64,000 nucleotides of DNA from Candidatus Sumerlaeia bacterium (GCA_019634695.1 JAHCAW010000007.1:61491-125490), one strand, 5' to 3'; shown: positions 18,179 to 28,700, counted from the first letter of the stretch. The notes: generated by a model not told the origin, from the letters alone. A program made the numbers and translations.

Positions 18179-19141
18179 GTGCGCGTACTGGTGACTGGCA
18201 TCGGGGGTTTCGTGGGGCCGCACTTGGCGGTCGAACTGGCGGCACACGGCCACGAGGTGTGGGGCGCCGGGGTCAACGTACCGCGGGACAACGTCGTGCC
18301 GGCCGAGCGCGTGATCCTGGGCGACTTGGCGCGTGCCGGGCAGTGGGACCGGGTGCTGGGCGAGAGCGAGCCGCAGGTGGTCGTGCATCTGGCCTCGCAG
18401 AGCCACCCGGGGGTGAGCTGGGAGATTCCGCGCGAGACCTTCGAGGCGAACGTGCTGCTGACGATCGGACTCGTGCAGGCGGCCGGTCGCGTGGCTCCGC
18501 TGCCCCGCATCCTGTATATCAGCTCGTCGGACGTGTACGGGATTCCGGAGGATCACGCGCCATTGACGGAGGACTCGCCGGCGCAACCGGCGAATCCGTA
18601 CGCGGTGAGCAAGCTGGCAGCCGAGCATTGCCTGCGGCTGTACGCGGGTCGCTTGGGGATGTCGGTGGCGGTGGCGCGTCCGTTCAGCCATACGGGTCCG
18701 GGCCAGACCGCACGCTTCGTGGTGCCGGCGTTCGCGCGACAGGTGGCGCTGGTGGAGGCGGGACGCGCGGAGACGCTCGAGCATGGCGATCTGGGCGCTC
18801 ATCGGGACTTCTCCGACGTGCGCGACGTCGTGCGGGCTTACCGGTTGCTGGTCGAGCACACGGGAGCATCCGGAGTCTACAATATCGCTTCGGGGCGGTG
18901 CGTGACGATCGGCGCGGTGCTCGAGTCGCTGTGCCGCCTGAGCCGGCGCCCGGTGACGACGCACTTCGATCCGCGGCGCAGCCGGGGCGAACGGCCGTCG
19001 GCGGTGCAGGGCGACGCGTCGCGCCTGGCGCGCGAGACCGGCTGGCAGCCGCAGATTCCGCTCGAGGAAACGCTGCGGGCGGTGCTCGACGAACAGCGCG
19101 AATTGGTGGCGCGCGATCCGTCGCTGGCGTCCGAACGCTGA
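18179..19141 (+). CDS. NAD-dependent epimerase/dehydratase, GDP-6-deoxy-D-mannose reductase-like
   Basis: Extended short-chain dehydrogenase, 320 residues. GTG start with AGGAG 8 nt upstream. N-terminal Rossmann motif TGIGGFVG (residues 6-13), Ser triad segment ISSSDVYG, and YAVSK with catalytic Tyr and Lys (about 141-145). The signatures RPFSHTGPGQTARFVVPAFARQ and DFSDVRDVVRAY, followed by YNIASG, are those of Rmd enzymes, which reduce GDP-4-keto-6-deoxymannose to GDP-rhamnose. No GDP-mannose dehydratase partner (gmd) is in the window, so the exact sugar is unproven. It lies 16 nt after the TPR gene and supplies a nucleotide sugar to the locus. Confidence 0.85.
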   Translation: MRVLVTGIGGFVGPHLAVELAAHGHEVWGAGVNVPRDNVVPAERVILGDLARAGQWDRVLGESEPQVVVHLASQSHPGVSWEIPRETFEANVLLTIGLVQAAGRVAPLPRILYISSSDVYGIPEDHAPLTEDSPAQPANPYAVSKLAAEHCLRLYAGRLGMSVAVARPFSHTGPGQTARFVVPAFARQVALVEAGRAETLEHGDLGAHRDFSDVRDVVRAYRLLVEHTGASGVYNIASGRCVTIGAVLESLCRLSRRPVTTHFDPRRSRGERPSAVQGDASRLARETGWQPQIPLEETLRAVLDEQRELVARDPSLASER

Positions 19142-19174
19142 CGCCGCACATTCCCTCCGGGCGGACCTGTCCCG

Positions 19175-21139
19175 ATGGCCTCATCCTTCCTGCGCGTGTG
19201 GACCGACCGGCCCCGCTGGGCCCTCGCGCCCTTCTGGCTGCTGACGGCGCTCGTGCTGCTGCTGCCGCTCTTCGTCTGGTTTCCGGCGCAGGATTCGTTC
19301 GTGCTGCCCAAGAGGGTGCTGCTCGGGGCCGGCACGTTGCTGCTGGTGGCGGGGGTGCTGGCCCTGTCGGCATTCGGCCTTGTGGGGCGGTTGCCGCTGC
19401 ATCCCGTGAATGGCTTCCTGATTGGTATCCTGGCGTGGCAGGCGCTGTCGGTGTCGTGGAGCCAGGCGCCGGCGCTGGCGTGGGATCAGGTACGCGAGAC
19501 CGGGACGCTGGTGCTGTTCGCACTCGCGGCTCAGTCGTTGTTGATGCACGACCGGCGGCGCTTGCTGGCGCTTGTCTGGGTCTTCTGCGGGGCGTGTGCG
19601 GCGGTGGCGTTGTGGGCCGTGGTGCTGGACTTCGCGGCGGCGTTCGCGCCGGACGCGTTGCCGGTGCGGCGGGTGTTGTTCGACTGGCGCGACGCGGTCT
19701 CGACGGCAAGCCTGGGCAACTCGGGGCACGTGGCGGACCTGGTGACGATGGGCTTTCTGGCGACGCTTGCGGTGGCGCTGACGACGCGCTCGCGGGCGGC
19801 ATTCGGCGTGGCGGCGGCGGTGCTGTGGCTGGAATCGGCGGCGCTGATCGTGGCGTGGTCGGTGCATTCGAACTTGTCGCTGGTGATCGGCTGCGCGGTG
19901 CTGGTGGCGCTGGGACGCGACTGGCGCGAGCGGCGTGCCTGGCGACGCCGACTGCGGCAGCGTCTGGCGGTGCTGGCAGTGGGCTGGGCGCTGGTGGTCG
20001 GATTCTACACGATCGACCATCCGGCGAATCCGCACGGTTCGCGGGTGTGGGCGGGCGACTCCGGGGCGACGGGCGGAATCTTCGCGCAGGCCTTCCAGTC
20101 GGAGCGCTGGAAGGCGGGCGGGCCGACGCGGTTGGCGATCTGGTACACGACTCTGGAGGTGGTGCGCGCGCAGCCATGGCTCGGCGCCGGAGCCGGGAAT
20201 TTTACATTTGTTTATCCGGCGACAAGGTCGGCGCTGGTCGAGAACGACGAGCGCCTGGCGCCCTACGCCGGTTCGTGGACGAACGCGGCGCACAACGACC
20301 TGCTGCAAGTCTGGAGCGAGACCGGCATCGTCGGAGCGTTCCTGCTGATCGGCCTGGTCGGGGTCGCGTTCTTCGAGATGAACCGGATGCGTCAGGAGGA
20401 GCGCTCGCCGGGCAACCGGTTGGTGCTCGCCAGCGCGATGGCGCTGCTCGCCGCCTTCTGCGTGCAGGCCCAGATGAACTTCCCGCTCGAGCTGCCGATG
20501 TCGTCGGCGCTGTTTGTGGTGCTCGTCGGGGTGCCGGTGGTGCTGCCGCGGCGCTCGGGCGTGCGCGATCTGCTGATGCCGGTGTGGCGGGACTTCGGGC
20601 CCCTGCGCATCGGGATCATGCTGAAGAACATGCAGTGGCCGACCGAGTTTCACGTTGGCTTTCAGGCGGGCCGGGCGCTGACGGTGCTGTTCGTGGCCGT
20701 CGTGCTCGGGCTCGGCGGTTGGGGCGCGTGGGGGGCCACGGCGCCGCTGCGCAGCAGTGTCGTCTATCGCGGGGTGTACGAGGGCATGCGGCGACCGGAG
20801 GGTCTCGCATCGCCGGCGCAGGTGGAGATTCTGGTGCGGCAGGCGCGGCGGGCGCTGGCGATCGATCCGCGCAATATCGATTGTCGCTCCGGGCTGACGG
20901 ATCTGCTGGTGCGCACCGGTCGGTTCCCCGAGGCATTGGCAGAGTTGCCCGAGGTGCGGCGACGGCTGAACGCGTTCGAGGTGTTCCTGCGCGAGGCGGT
21001 GGCGCTGGATGCCACGGGGCGCAGCGAGGAGGCGCTCGTCGCCTGGCGCGAGTTGTTCATGCGCCGGCCCCAGTTGATCGAGCAGTTCCCGGACCGCTTC
21101 CAGGCGATCCGCTTGCGCGACCCGGATTTCACGCCTTGA
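19175..21139 (+). CDS. O-antigen ligase-fold membrane protein with C-terminal TPR-like domain
   Basis: 654 residues. About 12 membrane segments span residues 15-520. The family loop is present as RLAIWYTTLEVVRAQPWLGAG, then WTNAAHNDLLQVWSETG (about residues 365-395), with the His-Asn-Asp motif. The last 130 residues are soluble helices (ALAIDPRNIDCRSGLTDLLVRTGRFPEAL) resembling TPR, a common arrangement in lipid-linked glycan ligases that act on protein or LPS acceptors. It ends the four-gene plus-strand operon. Having two proteins of this fold in one locus suggests one polymerase and one ligase. Confidence 0.87.
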   Translation: MASSFLRVWTDRPRWALAPFWLLTALVLLLPLFVWFPAQDSFVLPKRVLLGAGTLLLVAGVLALSAFGLVGRLPLHPVNGFLIGILAWQALSVSWSQAPALAWDQVRETGTLVLFALAAQSLLMHDRRRLLALVWVFCGACAAVALWAVVLDFAAAFAPDALPVRRVLFDWRDAVSTASLGNSGHVADLVTMGFLATLAVALTTRSRAAFGVAAAVLWLESAALIVAWSVHSNLSLVIGCAVLVALGRDWRERRAWRRRLRQRLAVLAVGWALVVGFYTIDHPANPHGSRVWAGDSGATGGIFAQAFQSERWKAGGPTRLAIWYTTLEVVRAQPWLGAGAGNFTFVYPATRSALVENDERLAPYAGSWTNAAHNDLLQVWSETGIVGAFLLIGLVGVAFFEMNRMRQEERSPGNRLVLASAMALLAAFCVQAQMNFPLELPMSSALFVVLVGVPVVLPRRSGVRDLLMPVWRDFGPLRIGIMLKNMQWPTEFHVGFQAGRALTVLFVAVVLGLGGWGAWGATAPLRSSVVYRGVYEGMRRPEGLASPAQVEILVRQARRALAIDPRNIDCRSGLTDLLVRTGRFPEALAELPEVRRRLNAFEVFLREAVALDATGRSEEALVAWRELFMRRPQLIEQFPDRFQAIRLRDPDFTP

Positions 21140-21180
21140 ACGTTCTGCCCGGGATTGCGGCGAGGCAAGGGGCCGTGGCG

Positions 21181-21270
21181 TGAAGGCTGGTCCGTCGCCC
21201 ACGCTGGAGGTGGCGTCGGCGTTGGCGTGAAGGCTGGCCCGTCGCTCACGCTCCGGGTTCTGATTGGGGT
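21181..21270 (+). repeat. Second copy of the dispersed intergenic repeat
   Basis: GCCCGTCGCTCACGCTCCGG at 21237-21256 continues into GTTCTGATTGGGG, matching the extended unit at 87-118 almost perfectly. A diverged half-copy (GGTCCGTCGCCCACGCT) precedes it at 21189-21205, and GTGAAGGCTGG is itself repeated. The right edge abuts the stop codon of the minus-strand lipoprotein gene at 21270. Confidence 0.7.
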
Positions 21271-21902
21271 CAGTCGAGGCGCTGGGCCGAGAGAAAGAGG
21301 AAGCGTCCGTCGAGCAGGCCACCGGTCTTGAATTCGACGACGGCGATGCCGGCGGCGCTGGTGCGCAGGCGCTCGGCAGAGAAGACGTCGAGATCGTCCG
21401 CTGTGCGAAGCTCGTACTGGAACCCCTCCAGTTCGACCCGCCCATCGTCGGTGATAGCAAGGACGAATTCAAAGCGCTCGATGCCCTCCGGTCCCTGAAT
21501 GGGCAGGGCAATCGGGTGGCCGACAAAAGCGGAAAATTGGCCGCTACCATAATCCCTTACATACCCACTCTCCACAAACAGCGAGAGGTGCGGTGAAGAC
21601 CAAACGGGCGGGTTCGCACGCAAGGCGCGGAGCAGATCCGATTCAAGCGGGCGGCCTTTGAAAATGGGCTCGAAGACCGAGAGAGTGACGGAGACTTGCA
21701 CGGGCTCGCCAGCCTGCCGGGGCGAAGCGACCACGTCGCTGTCCGCAGGCCAGCCGAGAACGTCGCGGGCCGAGCGCTCGCCCTGCAGGACGGCGCGAAG
21801 GGCGTCGTCATAGGGTTGGTGCCGGGAGGCGGGGCGCTGGCAGGCCAGCATCAGCAGGGGCAGGGTGAGCAGGCCGACGAGGCAGAGGCGTGCGGGGCGC
21901 AT
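21270..21902 (-). CDS. Small lipoprotein of unknown function
   Basis: 210 residues from ATG 21902. Lipoprotein signal with hydrophobic core (LVGLLTLPLLMLAC), predicted acylated Cys near residue 21. The mature part is a mixed alpha/beta domain with no motif I recognise. It ends in a beta-rich segment (IAVVEFKTGGLLDGRFLFLSAQRL). It stands alone, facing away from the NamZ-like gene, and dispersed repeats mark its 3' end. Confidence 0.65.
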   Translation of the reverse strand: MRPARLCLVGLLTLPLLMLACQRPASRHQPYDDALRAVLQGERSARDVLGWPADSDVVASPRQAGEPVQVSVTLSVFEPIFKGRPLESDLLRALRANPPVWSSPHLSLFVESGYVRDYGSGQFSAFVGHPIALPIQGPEGIERFEFVLAITDDGRVELEGFQYELRTADDLDVFSAERLRTSAAGIAVVEFKTGGLLDGRFLFLSAQRLD

Positions 21903-22079
21903 GCGGGGGCATCCTTCAGGCGCGTCCAGCCGGGGACGCGCGCGTGTTGTCGAGGGCAACGAGTCGCGGGGTGGGGAGAGGACGGTCAAAGGGAAAGGGT
22001 GCGCGGGCGGGCCCTTTTCCTTGCCCTGAGCCGTCGATGCGAAACAATGGCGCAAGCTTCCGGGAGAGAACCGCTCCGC

Positions 22080-23498
22080 ATGAACCCCGCCCTGCGTCGT
22101 TGGCTTCGAATCGTGCCGGTGCTGGCGCTGCTGCTGGCCGGCGCGGCCTGCTCGTCGCCGCAGGAAGAGGTGATTCAGCAGAGGCCGCTCCCCGCGGCCG
22201 AGGCGGCCTCGGACGCGCCCGCGGACTTCCCGCCGGCCTTCGCCACCGACATGCCCTCGCAGCGCGCCCAACCCGCGGCGTTCGACCCCGACAGCACCGC
22301 CATCGTGCTGACCGATCGCGTCATGCAGGACCTTGATCCAGACCGGCGCTTCTCGCTGGGAATCGACCGCCTGAAGCGCGCCGAGTTCGGGCCGCTCGAC
22401 CACAAGAACGTCCTGGTGGTCAGCAACCGGCTGGCGCTCGACAGCGAGGGGCGGCACCTGCTCGAGCTGCTGCTGCCGCTGCGCAAGCCCATCGTCCGCC
22501 GCGTGGTGCTGTTCAACGACGAGTTGTCCCCGCCCGCCCGCGGCCCCGCGATCGACCGCGTCCTGGCGGGCTACCCGAACGTGCGCGTCTTCGAGCGCAC
22601 GCCCGAGAGCTTCCGGCTGACGCCGGCGATGCTCGAGGGCGTGGACGTGATTCTGGTGGACCTGCCGCTGCGGGCGGGCAGCTTCCGCCCCGAGGCAGGA
22701 TTCCTCGGCGGGGTCGTCGAGGACGCCGGGGTCAACGGCATCCCGATGCTGATCCTGGACCGTCCGCACCCGATCAGCGGGGTGGTCTTCGAGGGGCCGC
22801 CGTTCGATCCGGGAAATCACGGCAGGGCGCACGCGTTTCTGCCGGGCATTCTGCTGCCGGGCCTGACGGTGGCCGAGTACGCCACGTTCCTGAACAACCG
22901 CTTCGGGCTGGGGGCGCGCATCGAAGTCATCGAGCTGACAAGCTGGAATCGGCGCGAGGGGTCGGTGCCGCTCAAGGCGATCTACGACCGTGCGGGCCTC
23001 AAGCCCTGGGAGGCGCTGTCGGAATGGTGGCACTACTACCCCAGCGATCCCGTGGCGGGACAGTGGCGACTGATTGCGGACCTGCTGCCCGCGGCCAAGG
23101 TGGTCGATGCGGTGCATCCGGGCGATGGCTCGGCGCCGCGGCTGATTCTGCGGTCGGCACCCTTCACGCCGGCGGAGTTGCGCGACCGGCTGATGCGCGC
23201 GGGACTGGACCCGATCGTGGTCGAGGTCGATTCGGAACGCGACGGCACGGTACGGCTGACGACGCCGCGATTGCTCGATGCGCCGGTGACGGCAAGCATC
23301 GCGATCTGGGGCGTGTACGCCTCGCGCGAACCGGCGTTGTTGCCGCCGGCGGGCGAATCGGGCTTGTATGGCACGCGGATTGTGTTCGAATTGCTGCGCG
23401 AGGGGCGCGAGGGTCGCGCCATCGCCCGGGCATGGCAGAATCTGGACGCCTACAAGGAACTGGAGGCGTGGCGAACACGCTCCCAGCGTTATCGGTGA
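22080..23498 (+). CDS. DUF1343/NamZ-like lipoprotein with degenerate active-site region
   Basis: 472 residues with a lipoprotein-type N-terminus (PVLALLLAGAAC). DUF1343 proteins include NamZ, an exo-beta-N-acetylmuramidase acting on peptidoglycan fragments. Shared landmarks are VLTDR at the domain start, NRLALDSEGRHLLELLLPLRK, LTPAMLEGVDVILVD, LDRPHPISG, LLPGLTVAEYATFLNNRFG and a Trp-Asn-Arg-Arg segment. The family's PEHG and DQDxGxRFYTY motifs are replaced (NDELSP and VDLPLRAGSFRP), so muramidase activity is doubtful. The stop precedes the next ATG by a single base, so the two lipoprotein genes are probably co-transcribed. Confidence 0.75.
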   Translation: MNPALRRWLRIVPVLALLLAGAACSSPQEEVIQQRPLPAAEAASDAPADFPPAFATDMPSQRAQPAAFDPDSTAIVLTDRVMQDLDPDRRFSLGIDRLKRAEFGPLDHKNVLVVSNRLALDSEGRHLLELLLPLRKPIVRRVVLFNDELSPPARGPAIDRVLAGYPNVRVFERTPESFRLTPAMLEGVDVILVDLPLRAGSFRPEAGFLGGVVEDAGVNGIPMLILDRPHPISGVVFEGPPFDPGNHGRAHAFLPGILLPGLTVAEYATFLNNRFGLGARIEVIELTSWNRREGSVPLKAIYDRAGLKPWEALSEWWHYYPSDPVAGQWRLIADLLPAAKVVDAVHPGDGSAPRLILRSAPFTPAELRDRLMRAGLDPIVVEVDSERDGTVRLTTPRLLDAPVTASIAIWGVYASREPALLPPAGESGLYGTRIVFELLREGREGRAIARAWQNLDAYKELEAWRTRSQRYR

Positions 23499-23499
23499 C

Positions 23500-25458
23500 A
23501 TGAACCGCACTTCGCTGTGGATCGCCCTGCTGGCCGCCGTGACCCTGCTGACGTTGCAGGGGTGCGGTCGCGACGAGGCCGCCCCGGAGACGATCCGCGA
23601 GGTGGTGCGCTACGCGGCCCCGCCGCGCGCCAGCGTCACGGGCAGCGTCGCCGTGCCGGGCACCACCGAACTGGCCGGCATCCTGGTCTTCGCCGAAGGC
23701 ACCTCCCACATGGCGGTGACCGATCGCTTCGGCACGTTCGAGCTGTCGGACCTGCCCGAGGGCCTCTTTCTGCTGCGCGCGTTCCGTGCGGACCTGCGCC
23801 CGCAGGAACTCGGCGAACTGCTCATCACGGCAGCGGACATCGAGGCGCCGCAGCCGTTCCTGGCGCTGGGCATGTTCGAGCTGGAACTCGACAGCCGCGC
23901 CGTGGCCGCACGGGAGGGCGCTGCCGGGCTCGCCGGCCTCGGCTCGCTCACCGGCCGCGTGGTGGGCTACTCCCCCACCGACGGCGTGAGCGTCATCGTG
24001 GAGTTGACCGGGACGCCGTTTCGGACGGTGACCGACACGAACGGCGTGTTCGACCTCATCAACGTGCCGGCCGGGACGTATCAGGCGCGGTTCCGCAAGA
24101 GCGGCCAGCAGACCGCCGAGCAGGCGGTGACTATCGAGGCGGGGCGGACGTTCGAGATGGCCGACGTGGTGCTGACGCCATTGGATCCGGCGACGGTGCT
24201 CGGGCGGACGATTCTGGGTTCGGTGACGATGCTCGACGCGGCGGGCGACTTGGTGAACGACTACGCCGCGGTGGTGGTGACGCTGGACGGCACGTCGTAC
24301 TCGGCCCGACCGGATGCGTCCGGCGTGTTCGCGTTCGCGGATCTTCCCGGTGAGCCCTATCTGGTGACGGCCCGGGCGGAGGGTTTCCGCCTGGAGCGTC
24401 CGATGCGCGTGGACCTGTCGGCGGTCGAGATTGCCGAGGTGAGCCTGCGGCTGCGGGCAACGCGGGGCCCGGAGGAGGAGTTCGGCACGCTGATCGGCCA
24501 GGTGGCGCTCGAGGACATCGGCACGCAGGGCCTTTCGGGAATTACGGTGTCGCTGGCGGGCACGAGCCATCTGGCCGTCACGGACGGCGAGGGCATCTAC
24601 ACGATCGAACGCATTCCGCCGGGCGTCTATGACCTGACGGCGACGCTGACGGGTTACGAGCCGGGACTGGTGCGCGGGGTGGCCATCGAGGCGGGAGACC
24701 CAACGCTGGGGCCGCCGATGCGGCTGAAGCGGGCAGTTGAGGCCCCGCGGGTTCTGGCGGTGCGCCCGCCCTCGGGCACGACCGACGTGGGCATCGACGA
24801 CCCGACGATCGTGCAGATCACGTTCAGCACGCGGATGAACCGGGCGTCGCTGGCCGAGGCGCTGAGCATCACGCCGCGGGTGGACTACCAGATCGGCGCG
24901 GGCGAGGAGGACCGGCTGGAGATCCGGCTGGCGGGCTACTCGCGCGAGGGCTCGCCGCTGCGCTACGGCACGCGCTACACGATCCGCCTGAGCACGCGCG
25001 CCCAGAGCATCGAGGGCGTGGCGCTGCGCGAGCCGTTCTCGAGCCACTTCACGACCGGGCGTCCCAAGATCATCCGGACGTGGCCGGCCGACGGCCAGGA
25101 GGGGGTCTTCGTCCACACGACGCAGCCGATCCGCCTGTACTTCAACGCGCCGGTCGATCCCGAGGGGCTGAAGCCCGACGACGTGACCATCCGGCCGCCG
25201 CTGGCGCTGAACCCCAACGTCTACATCACGCAGGACGCGCGGACGGGCTGGGGAATGATGGCGATCGGGGGGGTGTTCGAGTCCGACGTCCAGTACACGA
25301 TCAGCATCCGGGGGAACCTGCGGACGATCACCGGGGACCGCATCTCGAACCTGCCCTATCGATTCCAGTTCCGCACGGGCCCGCGTTGGGAGGGCCTGAA
25401 TCGCTATGGCGAGCAGGATCGTCGGGATCGCCTGCGGGAGGAAGAGCGCCGGCGGTAG
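23500..25458 (+). CDS. Lipoprotein with carboxypeptidase-regulatory-like and SbsA Ig-like repeats
   Basis: 652 residues. Lipobox LTLQGC near residue 22. Residues about 40-410 hold four carboxypeptidase regulatory-like beta domains, each with the pattern GxVxxxGxx, then VTDxxGxFxxxxLPxGxYxxxA (for example TDTNGVFDLINVPAGTYQARF and TDGEGIYTIERIPPGVYDLTA). Two SbsA-type Ig domains follow (VRPPSGTTDVGIDDPTIVQITFS and TWPADGQEGVFVHTTQPIRLYF). The C-terminus is highly charged. Such proteins are surface scaffolds or carbohydrate-binding. It starts one base after the DUF1343 gene. Confidence 0.82.
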   Translation: MNRTSLWIALLAAVTLLTLQGCGRDEAAPETIREVVRYAAPPRASVTGSVAVPGTTELAGILVFAEGTSHMAVTDRFGTFELSDLPEGLFLLRAFRADLRPQELGELLITAADIEAPQPFLALGMFELELDSRAVAAREGAAGLAGLGSLTGRVVGYSPTDGVSVIVELTGTPFRTVTDTNGVFDLINVPAGTYQARFRKSGQQTAEQAVTIEAGRTFEMADVVLTPLDPATVLGRTILGSVTMLDAAGDLVNDYAAVVVTLDGTSYSARPDASGVFAFADLPGEPYLVTARAEGFRLERPMRVDLSAVEIAEVSLRLRATRGPEEEFGTLIGQVALEDIGTQGLSGITVSLAGTSHLAVTDGEGIYTIERIPPGVYDLTATLTGYEPGLVRGVAIEAGDPTLGPPMRLKRAVEAPRVLAVRPPSGTTDVGIDDPTIVQITFSTRMNRASLAEALSITPRVDYQIGAGEEDRLEIRLAGYSREGSPLRYGTRYTIRLSTRAQSIEGVALREPFSSHFTTGRPKIIRTWPADGQEGVFVHTTQPIRLYFNAPVDPEGLKPDDVTIRPPLALNPNVYITQDARTGWGMMAIGGVFESDVQYTISIRGNLRTITGDRISNLPYRFQFRTGPRWEGLNRYGEQDRRDRLREEERRR

Positions 25459-25764
25459 CATCCCCCCGCGCGGCGAGCTGGGGCCCGAAGCGTGCGCGTG
25501 AGGGCGTCGCGGAAGCACTTGCAGGATGGCGCCCAAAGTTCCCTGTGTTCAATCGTCGAGCACTGCGAGCCCACGCCCGGGGCCGGCTCCGACACGACTT
25601 GAAGTCGGCCGAAAAAACGCTGGCTTCCCCCCGGCGAACATGGTCTAGTGTGGGACAGGCATTGCGTGGGTCGGCCCGCGCGTAAGGTGGGCTGCACCCT
25701 GTGCGGCCCGAGACGGATGGCCGACAGGCGTTCTGACATTCCCGAACGGGCGGTTTCCGGGCGC
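25459..25764. other. 306-bp intergenic region upstream of the giant TPR gene
   Basis: No RNA gene or repeat was recognised. The frame of the downstream gene is open back to 25648, but those 39 codons look non-conserved. A short hairpin followed by six A residues (about 25589-25616) could be a weak transcript end. Confidence 0.45.
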
Positions 25765-28700
25765 ATGGCCTCTGGCGACAAGGACCCGATCAAGTCCATC
25801 AACGAGCGACTCGACGCGCGCACTCTGATCGAGGCGATCGGCTTCCGCACGGACAAGATGGTCGTGCTGGGCGGCACGCTCAAGACGCCGTGCATGATCC
25901 ACAAGGACGACCGGTTCTCGACGCTGCTGGTGCAGCCGAAGAAGAACACCTGCAAGTGCATGATCGCGACCTGCGAGGCGAACCGCGAGGTGACGCTGGT
26001 CGAGTTGGTCGGGCTGTACACGGGCAAGACCGGCTTGGATGCGGCGTTCGAAGCGGCACGGTTGTGCGGCATCGAACTGGACGAGGGCCTGCGCGGGCGG
26101 GCCGTGGGCGAGCACATCGAGTCGGCGAAGGTGGCGCTGGGCAAGGGCAAGCTGGACGTGGCGCGGGAGGCACTCGCGCAGGCCGGCGCGCTCGACCCAC
26201 AGAACGCCGAGGTCCCGGCGCTGCAAGGGCACGTGGAGGAGAAGGCCGGTCGGAAGCCGGACGCGGCGCATTACTTCGCCATCGCGGCGCGGATGCTGCG
26301 CGAGCGGGGCGAGCGCGGCGAGGCCGGACGCCTGCTGCGCGAGGATGCCCTGCGCATCGATGCCGACAGCGCCGAGGCGCTGTGCGAATTGGCGGAGACG
26401 ACCGACGACGCCGCCGAGGCGCAGGCGAGCCTGCTGCGCGCGTGCGAGGTGCACGAGCGGCAGGGGCGGGCTGCGGAGGCGGTGCGCCTGTTCGAGCGGC
26501 TGGGCGCTGCGCTGGACGGCGACCCGTCGCTGCGGGTGCGCTTCGCGCGTGCGCTCGAGTCGATCGGCGATGCGAATCGAGCAGTCGAGCAGTACGATCT
26601 GGCCATCGGTCGCGCGGCGGACGATCCGGCACGTGCGCTCGAATTGACCGAAGCGGCCGTGCGTCTTCGTCCGGATGACACGGCACGGCGCGAAAAACTG
26701 GCCGAATTGTATCTGTCCGCCGGTCGCGCGGTGGATGCAGGCAGCGTGCTGGCGGTGCTCGGGCAGGAGGCGCTCGGTCGCGGCGAAGTCGAGCAGGCCA
26801 CGGGCATCTTCCGGCGCATTCTGGAGTTCGACGCGGGCAGCGTCTCGGCCCACGAGGGGCTGGCAAGCGTGTTCGCACACACGGGCGATGCCGCACAGGA
26901 GGCGCTCGAGCGCGTGGCGCTGGCGCGCGCCTTCGCGGATGCGGGCCTCGAGGATCAGGCACAGGAGGAGGCGACGCGCGCGCGGGACCTCCAGCCCCAG
27001 GACGCAACGGTCCGCCTGCTTCTGGCGGAACTGGCAGTGGCCTCGGGCAGTCTGGCCGCTGCGTCGGTCGAGTTCATCGAGGCGGCGCGGTGCCATGGAG
27101 CGGCCGGCCAGCAGGACGAGGCCAACGGGGTTCTGGCGCGGCTGGTCGCCTTGGCGCCGGACGATGCGGAAATTCGGCGTGCCATCGCGGCGTATCATCT
27201 GGAGTCGGGCCGCGTCGACGCGGCGCTGGAGGTTTGGACCGAAGCAGCGAGCCACTGGCTCGACAAGGGCGACGCCACGCAGGCACTGGACTTCTGCGAT
27301 CGCGGCCTGCGTGCGGAACCGGCGCACCCGGGGCTGCGGACGACGCGCCTCCGCGCGTTGCTGGTCCTCGGGCGCAGCGACGAAGCACTGGCCGAGATCT
27401 CCGGACTGGGCGACGCCCCCGCGCAGAATGTGGGCACCGGGCTGACCTCCACAGACCTGAAGGCGTTGGTGGATCGGTGCCCGGACGATGCGCTGGCCTG
27501 GCTGCTGCTCGCCGACGTGCTGCATCAGGAGAGCAAGGCGGCCGACGCGCTGGCGGCGTACCGACGCAGCCTCGAGACGGCAAGTGAGACGCAGGTGGGC
27601 ACGCGCCGACGCGCGCTGGCCCGGATCGTGGAACTCGACGCCAAGGACAACGCCGCGCGCATCCAGTATGCGGAGTTTCTGGAGCAGCACGGCGAAGGCG
27701 CAGAGGCAGCAGAACTCTACGAGAAGGCCGCGGAGGGCACCAAGGATACCGAGGAAGCCGAACGCTGCCTGCGCCGGGCGATCGAGTTGCTGCCCGACCG
27801 CGAGGAATCGCGCCAGCTTCTCATTCAGGTGCTGGGACGCGGCAAGGACACCGAGCGGCTGCGGGCCGAAGTGTTCGCGTTCGCCGACTGGTGCAAGGCG
27901 CAAGGGCGCGATCAGGCGGCGCTTTCTGCGATGCAGAAGCTGCTGAAGGCGATGCCGGCGGACAGCGCGGCGGTCGAGCGCCTGGCCGAGTTGCATCTCG
28001 AACAGGGCAACGAAGGCGCTGCGATCGACGTGCTGGCGAAGTTTGTGCGCCGCATGGAAGAGGCCAAGACGCCACGGCCGGCGACCGAGGCGCTGCAGAA
28101 AGCGCTGGCAATCGCACCCGGGCGGATCGACCTGCGGGAGAAGCGCGCCGCGCTGCTCGAGGAAGCGGGACTCCTGCCCAACGCACTCGACGAGTGGATC
28201 GTGTGCATCGAGCGACTGCTGGAAGAGAACCAAGCGAAGCGCGCGATCGAATTGGTGGAGCGTTGCGAGCGGCTGGCCGACGAGGAGTTTCTGCGGCGCC
28301 TGTACCGGTTGCTGGCCGAGCGCGGCCATGCGGCGCGCGCCGTCGAGGGCCTGCGCACCTTCATGGAGATGCGGGTGCCCGAGAACGAGGCCGCCGTGCA
28401 GGCGGGGCTCTGCGAGTTCGGGCTGGAGTTGGCACCGCAGGACACCGAATTCCGGACGCGCCTGGTCGATCTGTACGAGTCGCAGTCGCAACCCGAGGAA
28501 GCGTTGCGGCACGGCCTCGAGTTGGCGCGCATGCGCATGGCCGAGGAGGCGTTCGCGGCGAGCGAGCGGCTGCTGAACCGGTTGGCAAAGCTGGCGCCGC
28601 AGGACCGCACGCCGCGTCTGATGCTGGTGGACCTGCACGAGCGGCGCGGCGAGCCGGCGCGTGCGGCCGAAGTACTGGTCGCCATGGCGGAGGAGTCGCG

